DNA of 5,046 nt from an uncultured Lachnospiraceae bacterium (lineage in GTDB: Bacteria; Bacillota; Clostridia; Lachnospirales; Lachnospiraceae), in NCBI GenBank assembly GCA_946406305.1, contig CAMJKC010000120.1, forward strand, positions 1 through 5,046, in the 5' to 3' direction. The notes below the pieces were generated by a model, which did no database searches, was not told where the DNA came from, and saw only the letters and a list, made by a program, of their open reading frames with translations. Of the stretch, positions 1-4,965 are shown in pieces (within the stretch, counting starts at the first letter, position 1; every line of letters starts with the position of its first letter). The translations under genes were made by a program, and so were the position numbers.

Positions 1-1
1 G

Positions 2-94
2 TTCGACGAGGGCTTGTTCTATGCACTGGTAGATAGGGTTAAAGTCAATAAAAATGAAATAAAAATAATATGGAAAGATGGGACTGAAAGTTAA
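2..94 (+). CDS. C-terminal end of a large serine site-specific recombinase (partial)
   Basis: The frame is open from the window edge and ends at TAA 92-94, giving the last 30 residues of a protein whose start lies outside. The tail runs FDEGLFYALVDRVKV, then a short variable stretch, then IIWKDGTES. It fits the closing strand pattern of large serine recombinases of clostridial phages and integrative elements (F-D-E-x-L-F-x-x-L-V-x-x-[IV]-x-V, a few residues later a hydrophobic strand and K-D-G-T-E). Such enzymes cut and rejoin DNA at att sites through an N-terminal catalytic serine, which is not visible here. Only the C-terminal tip is seen, so whether the gene is intact is unknown. The call rests on pattern memory of the family; the reading frame and stop are certain. 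Confidence 0.7.
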   Translation, partial: FDEGLFYALVDRVKVNKNEIKIIWKDGTES

Positions 95-109
95 TGGGTC
101 TCATTTTTT
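78..109 (+). terminator. Intrinsic terminator overlapping the recombinase stop codon
   Basis: ATGGGACT (78-85) can pair with GGTCTCAT (97-104), allowing two G-U pairs, around an 11-base loop that contains the TAA stop. The stem runs directly into a T tract (104-109). The stem is only moderately stable. The T tract flows into a perfect 14-base palindrome, TTTTTTATAAAAAA (104-117). It would separate the recombinase transcript from the downstream genes. Confidence 0.55.
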
Positions 110-127
110 ATAAAAAAAATTTTAAGT

Positions 128-190
128 TTGATATGTTAAAAATCATTAGTTTATTGTATAATTATAATTAAAGTTATATCTATAATTAAA
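128..190 (+). promoter_or_regulatory. Candidate promoter region for the three-gene operon
   Basis: Three perfect TATAAT hexamers lie upstream of the first gene, at 157-162, 163-168 and 181-186. The last two begin a direct repeat of TATAATTAAA (163-172 and 181-190, period 18). A good -35-like TTGATA lies at 128-133, but it is 23 bases from the first TATAAT, which is too far for a standard promoter. No other strong -35 is correctly spaced. AT-rich sequence gives such matches by chance, so the region is a likely promoter but the exact start site cannot be chosen. Confidence 0.4.
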
Positions 191-194
191 CAAT

Positions 195-199
195 AGGAG
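195..199 (+). promoter_or_regulatory. Ribosome binding site that decides the start of the first gene
   Basis: AGGAG at 195-199 directly abuts the first in-frame ATG (200-202), leaving no spacer. The second ATG, at 206-208, has a normal 6-base spacer. The second ATG is therefore the likely start, and the two extra codons (Met-Leu) would be untranslated. Confidence 0.75.
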
Positions 200-205
200 A
201 TGTTG

Positions 206-1159
206 ATGAAAATATTAATTTCAATTTTATTAGTTGTTTTTACAATTTCAAGCACAGTCTATGCTCAATTGTTTAAATACAACAAGGAATATACAAGTGA
301 TTTTGATTTAAATGATGAAAGCATTAGAAATATGCCAAATTACGATACAAGAACATATAGATTTGAATTTCCTGATGGAACTACGGGCTATGGCACTAAA
401 ACAGAATTTGATAGAATAATGAAAGAAAATTATACATTTGGATTTATTGAAGTAGGTGGAGAGTATTTCTTTAAAAATACTGATGGAACATATAAAACAG
501 GTTGGTATCAAGAAGGCAATAATTGGTATTATTTTGATAATTTAACATTCGCATTAGTCAGAAATGAGTTGAGAGAAATTGATGGTAAAATATATTACTT
601 TAATGAAAATGGTGTAATGGAAACCAATAGAGTTATTACAATAAATGGAACAAATATCTATATTGATAATAATGGCTATTGTTCACAAACAAAACCAGAC
701 AACTTTGTTACAAAAGAAGAGATGCGAGAACAGTTTATTTCAGATGATAATAACTTTAAAAATGCAAGGATAGTTGGAAATGCAGATGGTGTAACACATA
801 TAACTGTTAGTAGTAGTGGGCAATTATATATTGCATATCCTACTATGTATTTATCAGATGGTGATATTTTTACTGAATTCGGAGTAAATATGGAAAAATA
901 CATTACAAGTCAAATGCCAAATCAATGTGTGGAAGTTTATAATATTATAGAAGGAGGTGATTCTGTAACCCTAAGTCCAATTACAATAAACGATTATAAA
1001 ATTGCAGATGTGACGGATGGTGTTATTTATTATACAGGGGTAAGTCCAATTGTTAAAATATATGCACATGGTTTTAAGCAAGAGCCATTTAATGTAACTT
1101 TTAATTTTGCGTATGTTATAAAGACAGGTGCTATAACTTCAAATTATTCTATTTCATAA
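206..1159 (+). CDS. Secreted protein with cell-wall-binding (choline-binding-type) repeats
   Basis: The protein has 317 residues from the ATG at 206, chosen because AGGAG ends six bases before it. Residues 1-20 form a Sec signal peptide: Lys2, a long hydrophobic core, then TVYA before Gln21, a typical signal peptidase I site. There is no lipobox Cys and no LPXTG anchor. Residues about 78-160 hold degenerate cell-wall-binding repeats of the CW_binding_1 type, with aromatic-Gly blocks such as KTGWYQEGNNWYYF (about 97-110), DGKIYYFNENG (126-136) and GTNIYIDNNGY (148-158). In the known family these solenoid repeats hold proteins to wall polymers, choline-teichoic acid or other glycans. Residues about 163-317 form a beta-rich C-terminal domain I do not recognise, possibly the functional part. 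The mature protein has only two cysteines (159 and 241), which could pair. It is the first gene of the operon. The repeats and export are well supported; the ligand and activity are unknown. Confidence 0.8.
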   Translation: MKILISILLVVFTISSTVYAQLFKYNKEYTSDFDLNDESIRNMPNYDTRTYRFEFPDGTTGYGTKTEFDRIMKENYTFGFIEVGGEYFFKNTDGTYKTGWYQEGNNWYYFDNLTFALVRNELREIDGKIYYFNENGVMETNRVITINGTNIYIDNNGYCSQTKPDNFVTKEEMREQFISDDNNFKNARIVGNADGVTHITVSSSGQLYIAYPTMYLSDGDIFTEFGVNMEKYITSQMPNQCVEVYNIIEGGDSVTLSPITINDYKIADVTDGVIYYTGVSPIVKIYAHGFKQEPFNVTFNFAYVIKTGAITSNYSIS

Positions 1160-1208
1160 ATAAAATATTAAGTAATTTATTTTATAAATATTATTTTAGC
1201 GGGGTAAT

Positions 1209-1895
1209 ATGGAATTTATATTAACGGCATGCATTGTATTAGCAATAATTGGTTGGTTTTTAAGAACATTTGTGCTTCCAGTGGCTACTGTAGTACAAAC
1301 TGTTAGTAATAATAATTTTGTTAGGGATTATGTTACTAATTACAATTTGCAGAATGCTATGCATTTTGTTGCAACGATAAAAGAAGGAAATAATGCCGTG
1401 AATACGAATGTAATAATTGCTGATGATGGGGTGCATTTTCCTATACCAAATGGAAACCATGTTGTTATACCTATTAGTAAAATACAATATTTTGTTAGAG
1501 AAGGGGATGTATCTTATACAAACCAAGTATATAGTGCTGGAAGAAAACTATCATTAGGCAAAGCTATAGTAGGTGGCATAATAGCTGGACCAATAGGTGC
1601 AGTTGTCGGCGGAGTAAGTGGTGCAGAAAAACTTGAAAATAGCACAGTTATTCATGATGATACAGAAACATATATTTACTATTATGTAAATGATAATAGT
1701 GTGGCTCTATTGTCAGTTTATGGCTCGGGATTTTATCAAAATCTTAAATTAAGATTTCCGTATAAAGAACTGGGTTATGTTAATGCAATGAATGCAAATA
1801 ATAATGATACCAGCGATATGTATATAGAGAATGCAGAAGAAAAAATGATTTCCCAAAATGAAAGTTTTGAGAGTGATGAATTACCTGATTTGTAA
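1209..1895 (+). CDS. Membrane-anchored protein with a glycine-zipper segment, function unknown
   Basis: The protein has 228 residues. The start follows GGGG (1201-1204) with a 4-base spacer, a weak site that may lower expression. Residues about 3-30 are hydrophobic, with one Arg at 19, and act as a signal anchor or membrane helix. Residues about 50-100 are beta-rich (VATIKEG, VIIADDGVHFPIP, VVIPISKIQYF) and resemble the strands of bacterial PH-like or GRAM-like domains. Residues 117-138 form a glycine zipper (G117, G122, G123, G127, G130, G134, G135, G138). It is followed by more strands (TYIYYYV, VALLSVYG, LKLRFPY), so the zipper seems to be inserted into the domain. The tail (about 195-228) is acidic, polar and probably disordered. 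Glycine zippers pack or insert helices in membranes, but no specific activity can be named. It lies 49 bases after the first gene and 14 bases before the third, consistent with one transcript. Confidence 0.75.
   Translation: MEFILTACIVLAIIGWFLRTFVLPVATVVQTVSNNNFVRDYVTNYNLQNAMHFVATIKEGNNAVNTNVIIADDGVHFPIPNGNHVVIPISKIQYFVREGDVSYTNQVYSAGRKLSLGKAIVGGIIAGPIGAVVGGVSGAEKLENSTVIHDDTETYIYYYVNDNSVALLSVYGSGFYQNLKLRFPYKELGYVNAMNANNNDTSDMYIENAEEKMISQNESFESDELPDL
1557..1622 (+). other. Glycine-zipper coding segment within the second gene
   Basis: Encodes residues 117-138, with glycines at 117, 122, 123, 127, 130, 134, 135 and 138 separated by small or aliphatic residues and one proline (P128). It is the only strongly hydrophobic stretch outside the N-terminus and could be a second membrane-inserting element. 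Confidence 0.65.
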
Positions 1896-1909
1896 GAGGA
1901 TAAATATTT

Positions 1910-3757
1910 ATGAGTAGTAGATATGAAGAATTATTTAAAACAAATGAACCGCTGTTTTATAAAAACAGTCCAATTGTGTTGGAAGCATACGGGCTATATA
2001 AAGATTTAACCGATGGAAGAATATTGTGTCAAATAAGATTTAAAAATATCGGTGAAGATTTTATAAAGGCATGTAAAATTTATATAGATGAATATGAGAT
2101 TGATGGAACTGATATGAATGTTAAAACTGAGTTCTCATTTCTTGATTTAAATTGTGGTAAAAACGATGCTTTTGGTTCCAAGGTACCAATATATTTAAGT
2201 AGTTTAAGCACACGAAAAATTAAAGTAAGATTAAATAATATTGTCTTGAGCAATTATGATGTTGTAGATTTAAAACAAACTATCCCTGAAAAAATAGACA
2301 AGCAAATTAATTATATTGAGTATTTTGGTGAAGAAAAAGGTAAGATTTTTAATGAATTAATCGGGAATTTGGCTGAGTTTGTACCTGTTAAAACAAGTGA
2401 TTATGTTTTATGTACTTGTGGCACAATAAATGCTTTAAATTCAGAATCATGCTGTAAATGTGGAGTATCAATTAATGAACTAATCAATGTTTTAAATGAT
2501 GAATATTTACAAAATGAGTTAGAAAAAAGGATTCAAAAAGAAATTGAAGAAAAAAAAGAATGGGAAAGAATTGAAAAAGAGAAAGAAGAAAAGAGAATCA
2601 GAAAAATCAAAGAGCGGGAAGAGAGAGAACGAATAGAATATGAGGAAGAGCAAGCACGGCTTGAAGCAAATAAGAAGTTGAGAAAAAGAGTTTTATTGTT
2701 TTCAACGATATTCATTATAATTTTGTTTTTATTTAATGTAATTAAATATATAAGTAAAATAAATTATTTAGAACTTATTATTAGAGACCACAATTATGAA
2801 GGATTAATAATGGCTATTAAAAATGATTATAGTGGAAGTGAAAATGTTGCAAATATATATATAAATAAAGTTAAAGAGTTTATTGACAAAAATTTCAATG
2901 ACCTATCGTTAGAAGAAAAGTATGATAATATTACTAAATTGCCAATGAACTATATAAAAATTATTGGTGAATGTAAAGAGATTATTAATAGTTATATAGA
3001 TAGTCTAATTCAAAAAAATGAGTATGAAAAAGCAATAGATATTGCAAAAAAATTTCTTGGAATTACAACGATTGACCCTACAGAAATTAATTATTTAGAA
3101 GGCAAGTATGAATTACAAAGAGGAAATTATCTTGCAGCAATGCATTGCTTTAAAAAGAATTTGTATTATAAAGATTCAAATGAATTATATTTAAAAGCTT
3201 CAGATTTAAACAATGCCTCAAATAAAAAAGCTGGTAATAGTAAGGCAAAGGTGCCAGCGGTTGATAATAATATTACAATAGAAGTGCCCCAAATAGATAA
3301 TAATGTAGTTGTAGAGTCCAAAACAAAAAGTTTTTATGACAACCATTCTGGCGAAAGAAGGGCAGTAGATGGAATTATAAATGTGTTAAGTAATACACAA
3401 ACTCTTAATACTTTAATAAGTACAAATTTGGGTTGGGATATTAAGATTGATTCATATTATGATATTGATTCATATATGATATTAAATGTAATTAAAGTAG
3501 GAAATATAATTACCTATACATTTGCAAGTTGGGATTCGGTTGGAAATCAAGTATATAATAAGGGAATTGATACACTTAGCTTTGAAGCTGGCGATTCGGT
3601 TACAGATAGACAAATTAAACAATTAGCTAATATTATTAAGAAAGAATCAAATGCTACTAATGATAGTATTATAGAACAAATATTAGATGAAAAACTTTTA
3701 AGTGTTGATAATAGTATTGCAACGATGATTAAAAATTCACGACGAAAGTCATTATAA
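1910..3757 (+). CDS. Zinc-ribbon, coiled-coil, single-pass membrane protein with TPR-like region
   Basis: The protein has 615 residues. The start is supported by AGAGGA (1895-1900), nine bases upstream, overlapping the stop of the second gene. Residues about 18-118 are a beta-rich domain with PIVLEAYGLYKDLTDGRIL, IRFKNIG and FLDLNCGKNDAFGSK. This pattern recurs in uncharacterised clostridial proteins, often beside a zinc ribbon. Residues 168-184 form a zinc ribbon (C168-x-C170, C181-x2-C184). Residues about 200-260 are a highly charged Glu/Lys/Arg coiled coil. Residues 261-279 are one membrane helix preceded by KKLRKR, so by the positive-inside rule the N-terminus is cytoplasmic and the C-terminus outside. 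Residues about 285-430 are helical and TPR-like (NEYEKAIDIAKKFL, RGNYLAAMHCFKKNL, YKDSNELYLKA). Residues 448-469 are a tandem 11-residue repeat, and about 475-580 an unrecognised mixed domain. The layout suggests a scaffold or transmembrane sensor, which is inference. It is the last gene before a strong terminator. Confidence 0.8.
   Translation: MSSRYEELFKTNEPLFYKNSPIVLEAYGLYKDLTDGRILCQIRFKNIGEDFIKACKIYIDEYEIDGTDMNVKTEFSFLDLNCGKNDAFGSKVPIYLSSLSTRKIKVRLNNIVLSNYDVVDLKQTIPEKIDKQINYIEYFGEEKGKIFNELIGNLAEFVPVKTSDYVLCTCGTINALNSESCCKCGVSINELINVLNDEYLQNELEKRIQKEIEEKKEWERIEKEKEEKRIRKIKEREERERIEYEEEQARLEANKKLRKRVLLFSTIFIIILFLFNVIKYISKINYLELIIRDHNYEGLIMAIKNDYSGSENVANIYINKVKEFIDKNFNDLSLEEKYDNITKLPMNYIKIIGECKEIINSYIDSLIQKNEYEKAIDIAKKFLGITTIDPTEINYLEGKYELQRGNYLAAMHCFKKNLYYKDSNELYLKASDLNNASNKKAGNSKAKVPAVDNNITIEVPQIDNNVVVESKTKSFYDNHSGERRAVDGIINVLSNTQTLNTLISTNLGWDIKIDSYYDIDSYMILNVIKVGNIITYTFASWDSVGNQVYNKGIDTLSFEAGDSVTDRQIKQLANIIKKESNATNDSIIEQILDEKLLSVDNSIATMIKNSRRKSL
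2411..2461 (+). other. Zinc-ribbon motif within the third gene
   Basis: Encodes C168-x-C170 and, ten residues later, C181-x2-C184, the usual spacing of a short zinc ribbon with a Gly after the second and last cysteines. An extra Cys182 lies inside the second knuckle. Four cysteines in this layout almost certainly bind one Zn ion. The partner, whether protein or nucleic acid, is not indicated. Confidence 0.75.
3251..3316 (+). repeat. Tandem 33-base (11-codon) repeat in the third gene
   Basis: Two adjacent in-frame units, 3251-3283 and 3284-3316, encode VPAVDNNITIE and VPQIDNNVVVE. Six of eleven residues are identical (V, P, D, N, N, E) and most of the rest are conservative. The repeat sits between the TPR-like region and the C-terminal domain, so it is probably an extended linker of variable copy number. 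Confidence 0.7.
3446..3475 (+). repeat. Short in-frame duplication in the third gene
   Basis: ATTGATTCATAT occurs at 3446-3457 and again at 3464-3475, a period of 18 bases or six codons, giving IDSYYD followed by IDSYMI. It looks like a small slippage duplication within the C-terminal domain. Confidence 0.55.
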
Positions 3758-3766
3758 ATTTCTTAG

Positions 3767-3784
3767 TTTGCACCTTTTGCACCT
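3767..3784 (+). repeat. Two tandem copies of TTTGCACCT
   Basis: TTTGCACCT at 3767-3775 is repeated exactly at 3776-3784, just after the stop of the third gene. Two copies of nine bases are a small repeat, but they carry CACC in an otherwise nearly GC-free stretch, so they stand out. Confidence 0.6.
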
Positions 3785-3850
3785 TTTTGAAAATTATGTA
3801 AATTCAAACTAAATTATGCAAAATTTTTCAAAATAGTGGAAGTTTGAAAA
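3784..3850 (+). repeat. Cluster of TTTGAAAA / TTTTCAAA inverted repeats and a near-direct repeat
   Basis: TTTTCAAA (3825-3832) and TTTGAAAA (3843-3850) form a perfect 8-bp stem with a 10-base loop. A further TTTTTGAAAATT (3784-3795) is an alternative partner for the left arm. AAATTATGTAAATT (3791-3804) and AAATTATGCAAAATT (3811-3825) are near-identical direct repeats. The 3' untranslated region of the operon could fold in alternative ways; no function is evident. Confidence 0.45.
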
Positions 3851-3869
3851 TCAAAAATAAAATCAAAAT

Positions 3870-3900
3870 CGCTAATATGCTTTATATTAGCGGTTTTTTT
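3870..3900 (+). terminator. Strong intrinsic terminator of the three-gene operon
   Basis: CGCTAATAT (3870-3878) pairs perfectly with ATATTAGCG (3884-3892) around the loop GCTTT, followed by G and seven T (3894-3900). AAAA at 3865-3868 can extend the stem by pairing with the T tract, and the A tract on the left gives it partial activity in the opposite direction. It lies 112 bases after the stop of the third gene and is the first good terminator after that gene. Confidence 0.9.
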
Positions 3901-3970
3901 GTTGTATCAAAATCTATGTTACAGTGAATTTATATCACTATAGGTATTTTCCAAGTAGGAATGAATGTAA

Positions 3971-4134
3971 TATGGAAAAGTCTATGAGGAAATAGATGTT
4001 TTAAACTCATTTTGTCTTGAGGACTTGATAGATTTGCTAATGGGGATTATCATTCACTTACAAAAAGATATAAAGAGAAGTATTTAAAGATGAAAATACT
4101 AGTAGATAGAAATAAAAGTGGTTTTCATATATAA
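3971..4134 (+). pseudogene. Possible decayed coding remnant in two overlapping frames
   Basis: One frame is open from 3971 to TAA 4085-4087 and reads like protein (EEIDVLNSFCLEDLIDLLMG, then IIIHLQKDIKRSI). A second frame is open from 4021 to TAA 4132-4134 (GLDRFANGDYHSLTKRYKEK and so on). Neither has a credible start with a ribosome site. A nearby ATG at 3972 opens a different frame that stops after seven codons, so one frameshift would join it to the first stretch. The leucine-rich S-x-x-L-E-D-L-I-D-L-L pattern vaguely recalls N-termini of IS1595-like transposases, but that is only an impression. Open stretches of 37-38 codons are not rare by chance, so this may be noise. Confidence 0.25.
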
Positions 4135-4135
4135 T

Positions 4136-4153
4136 TTTTTAATTAGTTAAAAA
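4136..4153. repeat. AT-only inverted repeat TTTTTAA-TTAG-TTAAAAA
   Basis: TTTTTAA (4136-4142) and TTAAAAA (4147-4153) form a perfect 7-bp stem with a 4-base loop. It has no GC pair, so any RNA hairpin would be weak. It overlaps the left copy of an imperfect direct repeat (4141-4158 versus 4212-4231). Confidence 0.35.
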
Positions 4154-4320
4154 TTTCAGCTAAACCTCTTGCTTTGCATTAAATATAAATTTAATCTAAA
4201 AAAGAATCTGAAATTAGTCTAAAAATTTTCAAAAAATTTAAAGTTATAAGGAATTTAATTTTTGATATTTTTTTGTCTCAATTTTGGTAATAATTTATAT
4301 ATTTAGAGGGGGTTATAATC

Positions 4321-4342
4321 TCTGTGGTAAAAAGACCATAGA
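4321..4342 (+). other. Hairpin in a GC-richer non-coding patch
   Basis: TCTGTGGT (4321-4328) pairs with ACCATAGA (4335-4342), one G-U pair included, around the loop AAAAAG. The G-U becomes an A-C mismatch on the minus strand, so the fold favours a plus-strand RNA. A perfect TATAAT at 4314-4319 lies immediately upstream, without a good -35, and no T tract follows. It may be a small RNA, a DNA recognition site, or chance. Confidence 0.35.
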
Positions 4343-4381
4343 TCGTAGCCTACTCTTGTGTGTAAAATTTGAATTTCAAGG

Positions 4382-4912
4382 TTATGATGTTGTAGGAAGT
4401 TTCAAATGATGTGGATACTTTTTAGATTTAGGATTATAAAATTCTTTTTCAAAAACTTTTAATTTTTCTCCATAGTCAAACAAATAATAAAAATTCATTT
4501 CGGTGTGATATGCTTTGGTATAATGATATACATTATAAAGGTAGTGTTTTATTTGTGTGTTGTTTAAAATTGTTAAAACTTGGTATTTATAAAATTCAAA
4601 TTCATTTTCTTTTATAAGTTTATTTTTGTATAAATAACACATATAGCTATAGTAATTTAACATTTCATCCATTGCTTCTTCTAAATGGCCTGAGCCATGA
4701 AAATTTTCATTATACCAGTCTTTTTCATAATCAATAAGAGAAAAAGCATATTTTACATTTTTACTGCTATTAAACATAGAGAATAGTTTATCTACATACT
4801 CTGCTCTTTTTAATTTATTGCTTTCAGACCATTGGAACAAAACAAAAATACCACCAATAACAGATAGTAAAAGACTAATTATAGGAATAGCTTCTTGTAA
4901 ATTGCTAGGCAT
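4382..4912 (-). CDS. Single-pass membrane protein of unknown function
   Basis: The protein has 176 residues. Its start is supported by AGGGG (4921-4925, minus strand) with an 8-base spacer. Residues about 9-27 are one membrane helix, followed by QWSESNKLKRAEYVDKLF. The positive cluster KLKR suggests a cytoplasmic C-terminal body. Residues about 35-160 are helical and rich in Tyr, Phe and Trp (EKDWYNENFHGSG, LNYYSYMCYLYKNKLI, YLYNVYHYTKAYH). This layout, a short helix then QW-x-E-S and a helical body with an N-F-H-G-S block, recalls small hypothetical membrane proteins common in bacterial accessory regions and prophages, similar to DUF4760-type proteins. I cannot assign a family firmly. The tail is basic (PKSKKYPHHLK). 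No catalytic motif is visible. It is transcribed alone, converging on the three-gene operon, from its own promoter. Its position in an accessory-looking region makes a phage- or element-linked role possible but unproven. Confidence 0.75.
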   Translation of the reverse strand: MPSNLQEAIPIISLLLSVIGGIFVLFQWSESNKLKRAEYVDKLFSMFNSSKNVKYAFSLIDYEKDWYNENFHGSGHLEEAMDEMLNYYSYMCYLYKNKLIKENEFEFYKYQVLTILNNTQIKHYLYNVYHYTKAYHTEMNFYYLFDYGEKLKVFEKEFYNPKSKKYPHHLKLPTTS

Positions 4913-4943
4913 AATTTGAACCCCTAAATTTTATATTATAGAA

Positions 4944-4959
4944 AATGTTATTTAACATT
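4944..4959. promoter_or_regulatory. Operator-like inverted repeat at the transcription start of the leftward gene
   Basis: AATGTTA (4944-4950) and TAACATT (4953-4959) are perfect 7-base half-sites separated by TT. The repeat overlaps the end of the -10 hexamer and covers the expected start point, an ideal place for a dimeric repressor. It has one GC pair per arm, so a chance origin in AT-rich DNA is possible. Confidence 0.4.
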
Positions 4960-4965
4960 ATACCA
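4957..4965 (-). promoter_or_regulatory. Extended -10 promoter for the leftward gene
   Basis: The minus strand reads TGGTATAAT, a perfect extended -10 element (TGnTATAAT), 44 bases upstream of the start codon. The -35 region is only T-rich (TTTTAA at 17-base spacing), which is acceptable because an extended -10 can work with a weak -35. Transcription would start near 4950. Confidence 0.65.

Larger units (their letters stand above)
3758..4381. other. 624-base region without an intact gene between convergent genes
   Basis: No complete gene is visible on either strand. From left to right it holds a 9-base tandem repeat and TTTGAAAA-type inverted repeats (3767-3850), the operon terminator (3870-3900), a 5-bp inverted repeat AGTGA/TCACT (3923-3939), two short open stretches that may be decayed coding sequence (3971-4134), AT-only inverted and imperfect direct repeats (about 4136-4233), and a more GC-rich patch with a TATAAT box and a hairpin (4305-4353). 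A leftward transcript from the gene at 4382-4912 would read into it; no clear terminator for that gene was found. Confidence 0.7.

Noticed and set aside
200..205. Upstream ATG (200) as the start of the first gene
   Set aside because: AGGAG touches this ATG with no spacer; the ATG at 206 has a normal six-base spacer and gives a standard signal peptide.
308..511. Reverse-strand open frame of 67 codons
   Set aside because: It lies fully inside the first gene, has Ile/Phe/Ser-rich composition typical of antisense AT-rich DNA and has no supporting ribosome site.
676..903. Reverse-strand open frame of 75 codons
   Set aside because: It is a shadow of the first gene, whose forward product has clear domains in the same stretch.
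1160..1185. ATAAAATA (1160-1167) and TATTTTAT (1178-1185) hairpin as a terminator between the first and second genes
   Set aside because: The stem is all A-T, the loop is ten bases and no T tract follows, so it would not terminate.
1260..1526. Reverse-strand open frame of 88 codons
   Set aside because: It overlaps the second gene in antisense; no domain or start signal supports it.
2533..2715. Reverse-strand Ser/Phe-rich open frame of 60 codons
   Set aside because: It is the antisense of the Glu/Lys coiled-coil codons of the third gene, which mechanically give Ser/Phe/Leu.
3750..3910. CRISPR array suggested by the short repeats
   Set aside because: The repeats are only 9-15 bases, adjacent or imperfect, with no regular spacers and no cas genes.
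95..4280. GTCTCA next to T-rich DNA at both 98-103 and 4275-4280 as a pair of att direct repeats
   Set aside because: Only six bases match and the flanks diverge; this is expected by chance in this composition.
4305..4380. tRNA or known riboswitch in the GC-richer patch
   Set aside because: No T-arm, anticodon-stem layout or riboswitch core that I recognise is present.
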